In this document: positions 32,168 through 41,375 of the stretch, piece by piece
How positions within the stretch are numbered: the stretch's first letter is position 1
Layout: each line of letters begins with the position of its first letter
Assembly (NCBI RefSeq): GCF_042920265.1
Contig: NZ_JBDQZI010000001.1
Span: 558,001 to 622,000 of the forward strand
Source of the DNA: Lysinibacillus_B sp042920265
Lineage (GTDB): Bacteria; Bacillota; Bacilli; Bacillales_A; Planococcaceae
Reading direction: 5' to 3'
DNA: 64,000 nt
Made by a program: the position numbers and the translations under genes
The notes under the pieces: generated by a model
Told to the model about the DNA's origin: nothing
What the model saw: only the letters and a program-made list of their open reading frames with translations
Database searches by the model: none

Positions 32168-33127
32168 ATGTCAGGAAATATGTCGGAACTTTTAGTCGAT
32201 AATCCAAATGAAGCGGTCATGCTTTTAGGAATGTCGGATGCGAATTTAAAATTAATTGAAGAAACATTTGAGGTACAAATCATTACACGCGGTGGAATTA
32301 TTCAAATCGCTGGTGAGAATGATGCTAAAAAAGAATGCGCAACAGCCGTTTTACGCGGTCTTTTGCAAGTTATTCGCAAAGGTATTAACATTGATCAACG
32401 CGATGTCGCGACAGCCATTGAAATGGCTGGAAAAGGAACAATTGAATACTTTGCAGAACTTTATGATGAAGAGATTGCCCGTACGACAAAGGGAAAAGCA
32501 ATTCGTGCCAAAACCATTGGACAACGTGAATATATTAAAGCGATTCGCCATAGGGATTTAGTCTTTTGTGTTGGGCCTGCTGGTACAGGGAAAACGTATT
32601 TAGCTGTTGTCATGGCGACACAAGCGCTAAAAAATGGACAGGTCAAACGTATTATTTTAACACGTCCAGCTGTAGAGGCAGGAGAATCACTTGGATTTTT
32701 ACCAGGGGATTTAAAAGAAAAGGTAGATCCGTATTTACGCCCATTATACGATGCTTTGCATGATGTGTACGGCCAAGAGCAAACGCAACGCCTAATCGAA
32801 CGTGGAACAATTGAAATTGCCCCGCTCGCTTATATGCGCGGTCGTACGTTGGATGATGCGTTTGTTATTTTGGATGAAGCGCAAAATACAACCCATCAAC
32901 AAATGAAGATGTTTTTAACACGTCTTGGCTTTGGGTCAAAAATGGTCATCACAGGTGATAAAACACAAATTGATTTACCGAAAAATCAAGAATCAGGTTT
33001 AATCATTGCTGAGCGTACACTAAAATACGTCAAGGACATTCATTTCCAAATACTAGAGCAAGGCGATGTAGTACGCCATCCGTTAGTAGCCAAAGTGATC
33101 CAAGCGTATGCTGATCAAGAATTGTAA
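32168..33127 (+). CDS. phoH: PhoH-family ATPase
   Basis: The 319-residue product has an N-terminal KH-like region (about 1-105) and an ATPase core with Walker A GPAGTGKTYLA near residue 136 and Walker B FVILDEAQNTTHQQMKMFLT near 232, then SKMVITGDKTQIDLP. The family is implicated in RNA metabolism. Its final codons (EQGDVVRHPLVAKVIQAYAD) are the source of the tandem copies that follow the gene, and the stop at 33125 ends translation before them. Confidence 0.95.
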   Translation: MSGNMSELLVDNPNEAVMLLGMSDANLKLIEETFEVQIITRGGIIQIAGENDAKKECATAVLRGLLQVIRKGINIDQRDVATAIEMAGKGTIEYFAELYDEEIARTTKGKAIRAKTIGQREYIKAIRHRDLVFCVGPAGTGKTYLAVVMATQALKNGQVKRIILTRPAVEAGESLGFLPGDLKEKVDPYLRPLYDALHDVYGQEQTQRLIERGTIEIAPLAYMRGRTLDDAFVILDEAQNTTHQQMKMFLTRLGFGSKMVITGDKTQIDLPKNQESGLIIAERTLKYVKDIHFQILEQGDVVRHPLVAKVIQAYADQEL

Positions 33128-33443
33128 TACCATTCCTTCTGCACCGAAAGTGAAACGGCAGGAGCAAGGCGATGTAGTACGTCATCCATTAGTAGCAAAA
33201 GTAATTCAAGCATATGCTGATCAAGAATTGTAATACCATTCCTCTGTACCGAAAGTGAAACGGCAGGAGCAAGGCGATGTAGTACGCTATCTGTTAGTAG
33301 AGAAAGTAATTCAAGCATATGCTGATCAAGAATTGTAATACCATTCCTCTGCACCGAAAGTGAAACGGCAGGTGCAAGGCGATGTAGTACGCCATCCATT
33401 AGTAGCGAAAGTAATTCAAGCGTACGCTGATCAGGAATTATAA
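33056..33443 (+). repeat. Tandem repeat of the phoH 3' end, about 3.7 units of 105-106 bp
   Basis: GAGCAAGGCGATG-type unit starts occur at 33056 (in phoH), 33162, 33267 and 33372 (the last with GTGC). Each unit holds the last ~22 phoH codons, a TAA and about 34 bases of linker (ACCATTCC..CTGCACCGAAAG, ..GAAACGGCAG). Copies 1-3 resemble one another more than the coding copy. They lie out of frame of, or behind, the phoH stop, so they are not translated as part of PhoH. Confidence 0.95.
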
Positions 33444-33449
33444 TATGTT

Positions 33450-33485
33450 AAAAAAGCAAAATCCGTGTAGGATTTTGCTTTTTTC
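33450..33485 (+). terminator. Terminator after the phoH repeats
   Basis: AAAAAAGCAAAATCC pairs with GGATTTTGCTTTTTT around GTGTA. It closes the yqfC-yqfD-phoH unit. Confidence 0.85.
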
Positions 33486-33543
33486 ATGAAATCGCCTGTA
33501 GAAATTGGTAAAATGAACGTATGGACACTATAGGAGGTGCTGC

Positions 33544-35664
33544 ATGGAAAAACATTTAAAGCGTTTTATCGACTTAATGGGCTTCCGTTCATTTTTGGTG
33601 GCAGTAGTCATCGTAACTGGGACTATACAATTTACATTAATGCTTGATAATGTACGGGGCGTTACATATGATATTTCAATGGGAAGTTTAGCACCAGAAA
33701 CGATTCGAGCCTCCAAGACGGTAGAGGATACAGAAAAGACCGAGCAAGAGCGGATCAATGCCGAAAATGCTGTCACTCCAATCTATGATTTTAATCAAGG
33801 AATCGCAGAACAAAAGTCAACTCTTATAACATTGTTTTTCGATTTAACAATTGAAGCAAGAAATGAAATAGCAAAAGAGGATGACCTTACACAAACAGAA
33901 AAGCTAGATTTACTAAAGGCAAAATTAAAAAGTGTGACAGACAATCAAGGCGGTTTATCGTTAACAGATAATGAATTACAAGCATTGTTAGCGGCATCAG
34001 AAACACAGGTGATGAATACACGTAATAAACTAGTGAAATATGTCGGGGATGCACTTGCTGAAAGTATACGTAAAGAAAACTTAGTAACTGCACGTGCAAA
34101 TATCGAAGCAACTATTCGTTCCTCTTCCATTGATAACTCGTTATTATCAGTGGCGATTACATTAGGACGTGGGGCTATTGTTGAAACCGAAATATTAAAC
34201 GAAGAAAAAACAGCTGTAGCTAGGCAACAAGCACGTAATTCGGTGGAAGCAACAAAAATATTACAAGGTCAGATTATTGTGTTAGAAGGGGAAATTATTG
34301 ATCGTGAAAAATATCGTCAATTAGAATTGCTAGGGTTTGTCGATAGCCAATCGTCTTTAAAGCCTATAGGTGGATTAGGGATATTTATCGTATTACAGAT
34401 GTTATTTATGCTGATTTTATTTGATCGTTCAACAATACCGTTTAAAGAAAAGCGTAATTATTTATTAGTGTCAGTCATTGTATATATTGGCACAATTATT
34501 ATGATGAAATTAGTGAGTATCGTGTCCGATAACTTTGATGTTGTCGTAGCGTTTATTTTTCCAACAGCCTTGGCAACAATGCTAGTAAGGCTACTTGCGA
34601 ATGAACGTGTTGCAAGTATTGTAACGATCCTTATTGCGTCTTCGGCAGGGATTATGTTCCAAGAAAGCTATGCAGCCATTTTACAAATGGACATCGCACT
34701 GTATGTTTTATTTGGTGGATTTGCTTCATTGTTCTTTATGCATAGCGTGGAAAAGCGATCACATATTTTGCAAGCAAGTACGGTCATTATGGCTGTCAAC
34801 TTAGTGTTTATTGCATTTTATTTATTAATGACACAGTCTGACTATGGCTTATCGGAAATTGCATTTTATATCGGAGCAGGGGTAGTGTCTGGTTTATTAT
34901 CTGGTGCATTAACGATTGGATTATTGCCATTCTTTGAATCGATGTTTGGTATTTTATCGACAATGCGCTTGATTGAACTGTCGAACCCAAATCATCCGTT
35001 ATTAAAGAAAATTTTAACAGAAACACCGGGTACATATCACCATAGTGTAATGGTTGCCAACTTAGCTGAGGCGGCTTGTGAGGCAATCGGTGCAGATGGG
35101 TTGCTGGCACGAGTAGGTTGTTATTATCATGATGTTGGAAAGACACGTAGGCCCGCATTCTTTATCGAAAACCAAATGGGAATTAACCCTCATGACACAT
35201 TGCCTCCTGATGCGAGTGCAGATATCATTATTGCCCATACAACAGACGGTGCTGAATTGTTGCGCAACCATAAAATGCCGCAAGAAATTATTGATATTGC
35301 GTTACAGCACCACGGGACAAGTTTATTGAAATTTTTCTTGCATAAAGCAAAAGAAGATGGGAAACAAGTAAATGAAGCAGATTTTCGCTACCCTGGACCG
35401 AAGCCACAAACAAAAGAAATTGCCGTTATCAGTATTGCTGATAGTGTCGAGGCTGCTGTGCGGTCAATGAAAGAGCCAAATGCGGAAAAAATTCACAAAC
35501 TGATTCAATCGATTATTCAAGATCGTGTCCAAGACAATCAATTTGACGAGTGTGATATTTCACTAAAAGAGTTAAAAATAATTGAAAAGGTGTTATGTGA
35601 AACATTAAATGGCATTTTCCATACACGGATTGAATACCCGAAAGAGAAAACGGAGGAACTATGA
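33544..35664 (+). CDS. pgpH: 7TM-HD cyclic-di-AMP phosphodiesterase PgpH (YqfF)
   Basis: The 706-residue product has a first membrane helix (about 15-32), a large extracytoplasmic 7TMR-HDED domain (about 40-275), seven membrane helices (about 275-470) and a cytoplasmic HD domain. Metal and catalytic residues appear in GTYHHSVMVANLAEAA (near 500) and YYHDVGKTRRPAFFIENQ (near 527), with IIAHTTDGAELLRNHKMP and ALQHHGTS after. It degrades c-di-AMP. AGGAGG precedes the ATG. It overlaps ybeY by four bases. Confidence 0.95.
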   Translation: MEKHLKRFIDLMGFRSFLVAVVIVTGTIQFTLMLDNVRGVTYDISMGSLAPETIRASKTVEDTEKTEQERINAENAVTPIYDFNQGIAEQKSTLITLFFDLTIEARNEIAKEDDLTQTEKLDLLKAKLKSVTDNQGGLSLTDNELQALLAASETQVMNTRNKLVKYVGDALAESIRKENLVTARANIEATIRSSSIDNSLLSVAITLGRGAIVETEILNEEKTAVARQQARNSVEATKILQGQIIVLEGEIIDREKYRQLELLGFVDSQSSLKPIGGLGIFIVLQMLFMLILFDRSTIPFKEKRNYLLVSVIVYIGTIIMMKLVSIVSDNFDVVVAFIFPTALATMLVRLLANERVASIVTILIASSAGIMFQESYAAILQMDIALYVLFGGFASLFFMHSVEKRSHILQASTVIMAVNLVFIAFYLLMTQSDYGLSEIAFYIGAGVVSGLLSGALTIGLLPFFESMFGILSTMRLIELSNPNHPLLKKILTETPGTYHHSVMVANLAEAACEAIGADGLLARVGCYYHDVGKTRRPAFFIENQMGINPHDTLPPDASADIIIAHTTDGAELLRNHKMPQEIIDIALQHHGTSLLKFFLHKAKEDGKQVNEADFRYPGPKPQTKEIAVISIADSVEAAVRSMKEPNAEKIHKLIQSIIQDRVQDNQFDECDISLKELKIIEKVLCETLNGIFHTRIEYPKEKTEEL

Positions 35665-36134
35665 TTTTAAATATTGATTTTTTAGATGAAACAAATGAAG
35701 TGAAGGATGAGCATATCGCGTTAGTTGAAAAATTGCTGCAACATGCAGCGAAAGTAGAAAATATTGAAGAAGGATCTGAAGTGTCTATTACGTTTGTGAC
35801 AAACGAAGCCATTCATGAAATTAATCGTGAATACCGCGATAAAGATCAGCCAACTGATGTCATTTCGTTTGCGTTGGAGGAAATGGGCGAGGGCGAAATA
35901 CAAATTATTGGGGAGGGTATCCCGCGCGTTTTAGGCGATATTATTATTTCAACCGATCGTACACGTGAGCAGGCAGAAGAATATGGTCATTCATTTGAGC
36001 GGGAATTAGGTTTTTTAGCAGTCCATGGGTTCCTGCATTTACTTGGGTATGACCATATGACAGAGGAAGACGAGAAAGAAATGTTTGGAAAGCAAGATGA
36101 AATTCTTAGCTCGTTCGGCTTATCACGTGAGTAA
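35661..36134 (+). CDS. ybeY: Endoribonuclease YbeY (rRNA maturation)
   Basis: The 157-residue protein has the zinc motif HGFLHLLGYDH near residue 114 (the three-histidine HxxxHxxxxxH pattern) and NREYRDKDQPTDVISFAL near 55. It takes part in 16S rRNA 3'-end processing and ribosome quality control. It overlaps pgpH by four bases and dgkA by one, a tightly coupled order as in B. subtilis (yqfF-yqfG-dgkA). Confidence 0.96.
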   Translation: MILNIDFLDETNEVKDEHIALVEKLLQHAAKVENIEEGSEVSITFVTNEAIHEINREYRDKDQPTDVISFALEEMGEGEIQIIGEGIPRVLGDIIISTDRTREQAEEYGHSFERELGFLAVHGFLHLLGYDHMTEEDEKEMFGKQDEILSSFGLSRE

Positions 36135-36484
36135 TGGATATTCGTAAGTTTATCAAGTCCTTTGGCTATGCTATACAAGGAATCGTTGCGGTGATGCAAG
36201 AGCAAAATATGCGATTTCATGTGCTAAGTGCTGTAGTGGTGATTATAGCAGGTACTTTAACAGGTCTTTCTGTAACAGAATGGATCATATTAGTACTAGT
36301 GATGGCACTTGTCATCGGTGCAGAAATGTTCAATACTGCGATCGAGCGTGTTGTCGATCTTGCTTCGCCTACGATTCACCCGCTCGCCAAACAAGCGAAA
36401 GATATTGCGGCAGGGGCGGTACTTGTATTTGCTGTAGCGAGTGTTATAATCGGATTACTCATTTTTTTACCAAAATGGTTTTAA
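36134..36484 (+). CDS. dgkA: Undecaprenol kinase (DgkA-type diacylglycerol kinase)
   Basis: The 116-residue integral membrane kinase has three helices (about 32-50, 52-74 and 92-113) and the family signature GAEMFNTAIERVVDL near residue 62. In Gram-positive bacteria this enzyme phosphorylates undecaprenol and so recycles the lipid carrier for wall synthesis. The start overlaps the ybeY stop (TAATG). Confidence 0.94.
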   Translation: MDIRKFIKSFGYAIQGIVAVMQEQNMRFHVLSAVVVIIAGTLTGLSVTEWIILVLVMALVIGAEMFNTAIERVVDLASPTIHPLAKQAKDIAAGAVLVFAVASVIIGLLIFLPKWF

Positions 36485-36577
36485 CTTCTTTCAGCGTGTG
36501 TTAAAAGTAGTTAGAAGCCTCCAGACGTGTGTTAGCCGAGGCGTAATTGATACTTATTTGAAAGGGGTTGTTCTTCT

Positions 36578-36991
36578 ATGAACATGGAACAGTTATTAGA
36601 GCAATCAAAAATTGCACGTGAAAAGGCATATGTACCCTATTCAAAATTCCCAGTGGGGGCTGCATTACTAGCAGAAGATGGCACAGTATACCACGGGTGC
36701 AATATTGAAAATGCAGGATATAGTATGACGAATTGTGCAGAGCGTACCGCGTTTTTTAAAGCGGTATCTGAAGGCATAAAGAAATTTAAAGCGTTAGCTA
36801 TTGTGGCAGATACAGACCGTCCATGTGCACCATGTGGGGCTTGTCGTCAAGTGATGAGCGAATTTTGTGCACCAGATATGCCTGTCTATTTAACAAACTT
36901 AAAAGGTGACGTACAACAAACAACAGTGGGTGAGCTATTACCAGGCGCATTCACACCGGAGGATTTAGATTATGCAGCTAGCAAACGATAA
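36578..36991 (+). CDS. cdd: Cytidine deaminase
   Basis: The 137-residue homotetrameric enzyme deaminates cytidine and deoxycytidine. VPYSKFPVGAALL near residue 18, the catalytic CAERTAF (zinc cysteine plus glutamate) near 54 and PCAPCGACRQVMSEF near 88 supply all zinc ligands. AAAGGGG lies upstream of the ATG. Its end overlaps the start of era by 20 bases. Confidence 0.97.
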   Translation: MNMEQLLEQSKIAREKAYVPYSKFPVGAALLAEDGTVYHGCNIENAGYSMTNCAERTAFFKAVSEGIKKFKALAIVADTDRPCAPCGACRQVMSEFCAPDMPVYLTNLKGDVQQTTVGELLPGAFTPEDLDYAASKR

Positions 36992-37892
36992 AGGGTTCAA
37001 ATCGGGCTTTATCTCGATTATTGGCCGACCAAACGTTGGGAAATCAACGTTTTTAAACCGCGTGATTGGGCAAAAAATTGCCATCATGTCAGATAAACCA
37101 CAAACAACACGCAATAAAGTGCAAGGTGTATTAACACAAGGGAATTCACAAATGATTTTCATTGATACGCCAGGAATTCATAAGCCGAAGCATAAGCTTG
37201 GCGAGTTCATGTTAAAGGTAGCAAAAAATACATTACGTGAAGTCGATGTTATTATGTTTATGGTCAATGCCGAACAAAAAATTGGCAAAGGCGATGAATT
37301 TATTTTAGAAATGCTAGAAGGCAATAAAACACCGGTCTTCTTAGTTATTAATAAAATCGACCAAATACACCCTGATGCGCTGATTGATATTATTGCAGAT
37401 TATAAGGATAAATACCCGTTTGCAGAAATTGTGCCGATTTCGGCTTTAGAAGGAAATAATGTGGAAAATTTACTTGCAACGATTGACAAGTATTTGCCAG
37501 AAGGACCGCAATATTATCCAGCTGATCAAGTGACAGATCATCCAGAACGCTTTATTATTTCAGAGTTAATTCGAGAAAAAGTATTGCATTTAACGCGGGA
37601 GGAAATTCCACACTCGATTGCCGTTGTTATTGATAAAATTAAACGTGATGAGGAAAATGGAGATAAAATCCGTGTGCAAGCAACGATTATGGTTGAACGC
37701 GACTCTCAAAAAGGGATTGTGATTGGAAAACGTGGTGCATTATTAAAAGAAGTAGGGACACGTGCACGTAAAGATATCGAAATGTTACTTGGCTCCAAAG
37801 TATATTTAGAGCTTTGGGTTAAAGTGCAAAAAGATTGGCGTAATAAGCAAACGCATCTTCGTGACTTCGGTTTCCGCGAAGACGAATACTAA
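36972..37892 (+). CDS. era: GTPase Era
   Basis: The product is 306 residues. The G domain (about 8-175) has the P-loop GRPNVGKST, a switch region with PQTTRNKVQG, the G3 motif DTPGIHKPKHKLGEF, the G4 motif NKID and the G5 SALEG. A C-terminal KH domain (about 230-300, GIVIGKRGALLKEVG) binds the 16S rRNA 3' end during 30S maturation. GGAGG lies nine bases before the ATG, inside the end of cdd. Confidence 0.97.
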   Translation: MQLANDKGFKSGFISIIGRPNVGKSTFLNRVIGQKIAIMSDKPQTTRNKVQGVLTQGNSQMIFIDTPGIHKPKHKLGEFMLKVAKNTLREVDVIMFMVNAEQKIGKGDEFILEMLEGNKTPVFLVINKIDQIHPDALIDIIADYKDKYPFAEIVPISALEGNNVENLLATIDKYLPEGPQYYPADQVTDHPERFIISELIREKVLHLTREEIPHSIAVVIDKIKRDEENGDKIRVQATIMVERDSQKGIVIGKRGALLKEVGTRARKDIEMLLGSKVYLELWVKVQKDWRNKQTHLRDFGFREDEY

Positions 37893-37902
37893 AATACCAT
37901 TA

Positions 37903-37942
37903 AAACAGATGAAGGATTGCATTAGTCCTTCATCTGTTTTTC
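37903..37942 (+). terminator. Terminator after era
   Basis: AAACAGATGAAGGA pairs with TCCTTCATCTGTTT around a nine-base loop, followed by T residues. Confidence 0.85.
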
Positions 37943-38049
37943 TTGTAGAAAGCAGCATTTTTTTATTGCATCAACTCGCATCCTAATAGGGCGAGTTGTA
38001 TGCTTCTCATGTATAATAGAAACAGAAATCGAGTTAAGGACGGATGGAT

Positions 38050-38829
38050 ATGCTACATAAATGGGAAGGTATTGTACTAAAAGCAAGGGCGTACGGTGAA
38101 TCAAATAAAATTGTTACATTAATGACGCGAGAGGCAGGGAAAGTGGCATGTATGGCGCGCGGTGCAAAAAAGCCAACGAGCCGTCTTGCAGGGGTTACAC
38201 AGCCGTTTATGCACGGGTCTTTTTTAGTGCAACGAACGAGTGGGATGGGGACATTGCAACAAGGTGAGCATTTTAGTTCGATGCGTACATTGCAAACAGA
38301 TATTATCGCAACAGCTTATGCGAGCTATATTGTGGAACTTGTTGACCGATTAGTTGAGGAAGGGCGAGAAGAGCCGTATGCGTATGAGGTGTTATTGCAA
38401 GCATTAAATGCGATTGATGAAGGCTATGACCCGGAAGCGATTACATTATTTGTGGATTGGAAGATGTTGCCGTATACGGGCGTACAACCAATCCTTCACT
38501 GCTGTGCAGGGTGCGGAGCGGTAGAAGGGGAATTTGCGTTTTCATTTACACAAGGTGGATTCCTTTGTCACAGTTGTTTTCATTTAGACCCGTACATTAT
38601 CAGACTCTCTCCCACGCAGCTAAAGCTGATTCGTATGTTTTACAGTATGTCTATTGACCAAGTAGGTAAAATTGAACTAAAGCCACAAACGAAAAACTTT
38701 ATAAAAAAAATTGTTACAACGATTTATGAAGAACAGACAGGCATTCGTTTAAAATCAAGAACGTTTATTGAACAATTAGAACGAACACCCCAACTTCAGC
38801 CGAGAAGTAAAAATGACGAAGAGTATTAG
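38050..38829 (+). CDS. recO: DNA repair protein RecO
   Basis: The product is 259 residues from the ATG at 38050, which has AAGGA ten bases upstream and gives the family start MLHKWEGIVLKARAYGE; an ATG two codons earlier is too close to that site. It has an N-terminal OB fold, a helical middle and a zinc-finger-like cluster of four cysteines (CCAGCG near 150 and CHSCF near 175). RecO loads RecA on SSB-coated DNA with RecR. B. subtilis yqzL, which lies beyond recO there, is not seen here. Confidence 0.95.
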   Translation: MLHKWEGIVLKARAYGESNKIVTLMTREAGKVACMARGAKKPTSRLAGVTQPFMHGSFLVQRTSGMGTLQQGEHFSSMRTLQTDIIATAYASYIVELVDRLVEEGREEPYAYEVLLQALNAIDEGYDPEAITLFVDWKMLPYTGVQPILHCCAGCGAVEGEFAFSFTQGGFLCHSCFHLDPYIIRLSPTQLKLIRMFYSMSIDQVGKIELKPQTKNFIKKIVTTIYEEQTGIRLKSRTFIEQLERTPQLQPRSKNDEEY

Positions 38830-38836
38830 AAAACGG

Positions 38837-38880
38837 CGCTCTTGCATCGACATAAAACGATGAGAGAGCGTTATTTTTTT
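38837..38880 (+). terminator. Terminator after recO
   Basis: CGCTCT, a tg bulge and CATCG pair with CGATG, an ag bulge and AGAGCG, followed by a long T run. Confidence 0.75.
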
Positions 38881-38929
38881 GGATAACAATGGTTTATCCT
38901 TAAAGGTGGGGAAATAACGAGCTATTTTA

Positions 38930-39397
38930 TTATTCGAGCTGTGTAAGAAGAGGGATTAAATCTTCCTTTAGGGCATGCCAAAACCCTTCTTCTAATGCAA
39001 GCGTCTTAACATGAGTAGAGTAATGTGCATAATAGTCATACATTGTTTCAATCTGTTCCTTTGAAAATCGGAAGTGGTGATTGAAATGTTCTCGTTGTCG
39101 TTCATCGCTCAGATGCATATAAGCACGGATGATTAAATAAAGCTGATGATAGTTCTTGTTGGCTTTATCATAGGCTTCTTTTGAAAATGTACCAAGCGAT
39201 GTTGTCACGTCACATTGCGCATAAAAAAATTCTTTTGCCTCTTTGTACTGCTCTAGTTGTAAGTTAGCCGTATACAATATATGGTGTTTTGAACTATGTT
39301 GTGGACATTCTTGATGTAAAGTGGCTGTTATTAATTGTCGTACTTGATCATAAGTATCAACGTCACTTTTCTTTGTTTCTCTTAGCTGAAAGAACAT
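38930..39397 (-). CDS. Hypothetical helical protein (155 aa)
   Basis: The minus-strand ATG at 39397 has AGGAGGGGG upstream, so the gene is likely real. The product is a soluble, mostly helical protein rich in histidine, tyrosine and glutamine (TATLHQECPQHSSKHHILYT near residue 25; YDYYAHYSTHVKTLALEEG near 120). No signal, membrane segment or known motif is visible. It stands alone between recO and glyQS. Confidence 0.7.
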   Translation of the reverse strand: MFFQLRETKKSDVDTYDQVRQLITATLHQECPQHSSKHHILYTANLQLEQYKEAKEFFYAQCDVTTSLGTFSKEAYDKANKNYHQLYLIIRAYMHLSDERQREHFNHHFRFSKEQIETMYDYYAHYSTHVKTLALEEGFWHALKEDLIPLLTQLE

Positions 39398-39521
39398 ATT
39401 TCCCCCTCCTATTTCTAACAGTCCCGTTTATTTGATTATAACGAAGTATTGTTCGTTTGGTTATATATTTTATTGAATTTTCAGTGTTTTTATTGGAGGA
39501 TAGTTGAAAAGTGGGGAGATT

Positions 39522-39589
39522 AAGTCTCTAGTGCAATTAGAAGAGTAAGTATTTTTCGATATAAGCTTTTACTTCTGAAATCGGCATGC
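39522..39589. repeat. Duplicated 3' end of glyQS, displaced copy
   Basis: These 68 bases match 39683-39750 with three mismatches. They contain the last ~17 codons and the stop of glyQS in the same orientation. The copy is 161 bases away, with the glyQS terminator in between, and has no upstream reading frame. Confidence 0.92.
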
Positions 39590-39596
39590 CAAAAAA

Positions 39597-39640
39597 GTGC
39601 TCCTGCGGTTGTCGCTAGCGCCACAATCCTCGTCGCAAAT
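39597..39640. repeat. Dispersed motif beside the glyQS duplication
   Basis: TGCTCCTGCGGTTG..., partly matching the repeat at 63,779 and the reverse complement of the phoH linker. It ends in GTCGCAAATCC. Nearby GCAAATCCGCATGC (39635) is the inverted copy of GCATGCGGATTTGC (39745) inside glyQS. Confidence 0.5.
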
Positions 39641-39652
39641 CCGCATGCATCT

Positions 39653-39688
39653 AAAAAAGGACTTCGCTCACTGGCGTGAACGAAGTCC
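39653..39688 (-). terminator. Terminator of glyQS
   Basis: On the minus strand GGACTTCG and TCAC pair with GTGA and CGAAGTCC across one mismatch, followed by TTTTTT. It lies between the glyQS stop and the duplicated 3' end. Confidence 0.85.
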
Positions 39689-39697
39689 CTAGTGCAA

Positions 39698-41086
39698 CTA
39701 GAAGAGTAAGTGTTTTTCGATATAAGCTTTTACTTCTGAAATCGGCATGCGGATTTGCTCCATAGAGTCGCGGTGGCGGACTGTTACTTGGCCGTCTTCT
39801 GCTGAGTCGAAGTCGTATGTGATACAGAATGGTGTACCGATTTCGTCTTGACGACGGTAGCGTTTACCGATTGATTGTGACTCATCGTAGTCTACTGGGA
39901 ATGCTTTGCGTAATTCAGCCCAAACAGCTTCTGCTCCTTCTGATAATTTTTTAGAAAGTGGTAATACTGCTGCTTTGAATGGTGCAAGGGCTGGGTGGAA
40001 GCGTAATACGTTACGTACATCGCCGCCTTCAAGCTCTTCTTCCTCATAAGCGTCGCATAAGAATGCTAATGTGACACGGTCCGCGCCTAAAGATGGCTCG
40101 ATACAGTAAGGCACATAACGTTCGTTTGTTACTGGGTCAATGTATGTGAAGTCTTCACCCGAATGTTCCATATGTTGTTTTAAATCATAGTCTGTACGGT
40201 CTGCGATCCCCCAAAGTTCGCCCCAACCGAATGGGAAGCGGAACTCGATATCTGTTGTCGCGTTTGAGTAGTGTGATAACTCATCGTCCTCGTGGTCACG
40301 AAGGCGCATAGACTCTTCTTTCATACCAAGTGCAAGTAACCAGTTTTTACAGAATTCTTTCCAATAAGCATGCCACTCAAGGTCTTCCCCTGGTTTACAG
40401 AAGAATTCAAGCTCCATTTGCTCGAACTCACGTGTACGGAACGTGAAGTTACCTGGTGTAATTTCGTTACGGAATGATTTACCGATTTGTGCGATACCAA
40501 ATGGTGTACGTTTACGCATTGAACGCTGTACATTTTTAAAGTTTACAAAAATACCTTGCGCTGTTTCAGGACGTAAGTAAATTTCGTTTGAAGAGCTTTC
40601 TGTAACGCCTTGGTGTGTTTTAAACATTAAGTTGAACTGACGAATGTCTGTCCAGTCGTTTTTGCCGCAGTCTGGACAATTAACTTCTAATTCGTCCATT
40701 TTTGCTTTCATTTGGTCAAAGCTCATACCGTCAACGATAATTTCTTTCCCTGTTTTCGTTAAAGAAGCATCTTCGATTAATTTATCTGCACGATGACGCG
40801 CTTTACATGCTTTACAGTCAATCATTGGGTCGTTGAAGTTACCAACGTGACCAGATGCTACCCAAGCACGAGGGTTCATTAAAATGGCAGCATCAAGCCC
40901 TACGTTATGCTCAGATTCTTGTACGAATTTTTGCCACCAAGCTTTTTTGACATTGTTTTTTAACTCCACACCTAGTGGACCGTAATCCCAAGTGTTCGCA
41001 AGACCGCCATAGATCTCAGAACCAGGGAATACAAATCCTCGTTGTTTCGCTAAGCTTACGATTGTTTCCATTGATTTTTGTGTCAT
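39698..41086 (-). CDS. glyQS: Glycine-tRNA ligase, single-chain alpha2 type
   Basis: The 462-residue class II synthetase charges tRNA-Gly. Motif 1 is near 35-60 (YGGLANTWDYGPLGVELKNN). Cysteine pairs CKAC and CPDC (about 95-155) lie in an insertion. Motif 2 has FRNEITPG near 210, motif 3 SLGADRVTLAF near 330, and the C-terminal anticodon-binding domain starts near 365. This is the dimeric type, not the alpha2-beta2 GlyQ/GlyS of B. subtilis, though it lies at the same recO-ccpN position, in reverse orientation. A glycine T-box controls it. Confidence 0.96.
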   Translation of the reverse strand: MTQKSMETIVSLAKQRGFVFPGSEIYGGLANTWDYGPLGVELKNNVKKAWWQKFVQESEHNVGLDAAILMNPRAWVASGHVGNFNDPMIDCKACKARHRADKLIEDASLTKTGKEIIVDGMSFDQMKAKMDELEVNCPDCGKNDWTDIRQFNLMFKTHQGVTESSSNEIYLRPETAQGIFVNFKNVQRSMRKRTPFGIAQIGKSFRNEITPGNFTFRTREFEQMELEFFCKPGEDLEWHAYWKEFCKNWLLALGMKEESMRLRDHEDDELSHYSNATTDIEFRFPFGWGELWGIADRTDYDLKQHMEHSGEDFTYIDPVTNERYVPYCIEPSLGADRVTLAFLCDAYEEEELEGGDVRNVLRFHPALAPFKAAVLPLSKKLSEGAEAVWAELRKAFPVDYDESQSIGKRYRRQDEIGTPFCITYDFDSAEDGQVTVRHRDSMEQIRMPISEVKAYIEKHLLF

Positions 41087-41112
41087 GAAAAATTCCTCCT
41101 TGATTATTGCCC

Positions 41113-41369
41113 GAAAAACAAAAACACTCGTCTCCGGGCGTCATATGTTGCCCGGGGACGAGTGTTTCCACCCGCGGTTCCACCCCGCTTGCTTGCTTGA
41201 GAGGGACATCGCATAGAAAAATGCGCACATGCCACTCAAACAAACCTCTTTCGAAACGTTAGCTCACGGGGTGCCGTTTCATTTTTCAGTTGTAGGCTTT
41301 CACCATCCCTACTCGCTAGTCGTTTGAAAAATTACTTATTTATCCCGTTCATCGCCTATTCAGTTTATA
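41113..41369 (-). promoter_or_regulatory. Glycine T-box riboswitch
   Basis: On the minus strand the leader has the T-box core GGGTGGAACCGCG (41171-41186 region). A GGC triplet followed by A fits the glycine specifier loop, and a GC-rich terminator (AAACACTCGT ... ACGAGTGTTT) ends in a T run. The antiterminator would form with the T-box when uncharged tRNA-Gly binds. Confidence 0.9.
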
Positions 41370-41375
41370 CTGTAC

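Noticed and set aside
33115..33399. Minus-strand open frame with an internally repetitive protein
   Set aside because: It is an artefact of the 105-bp period, a multiple of three, in the antisense of the phoH repeats. It has no ribosome site, and its sequence is the reverse reading of phoH codons.
33056..33443. CRISPR array
   Set aside because: The units are contiguous 105-106 bp copies of a gene end, with no unique spacers and no cas genes nearby.
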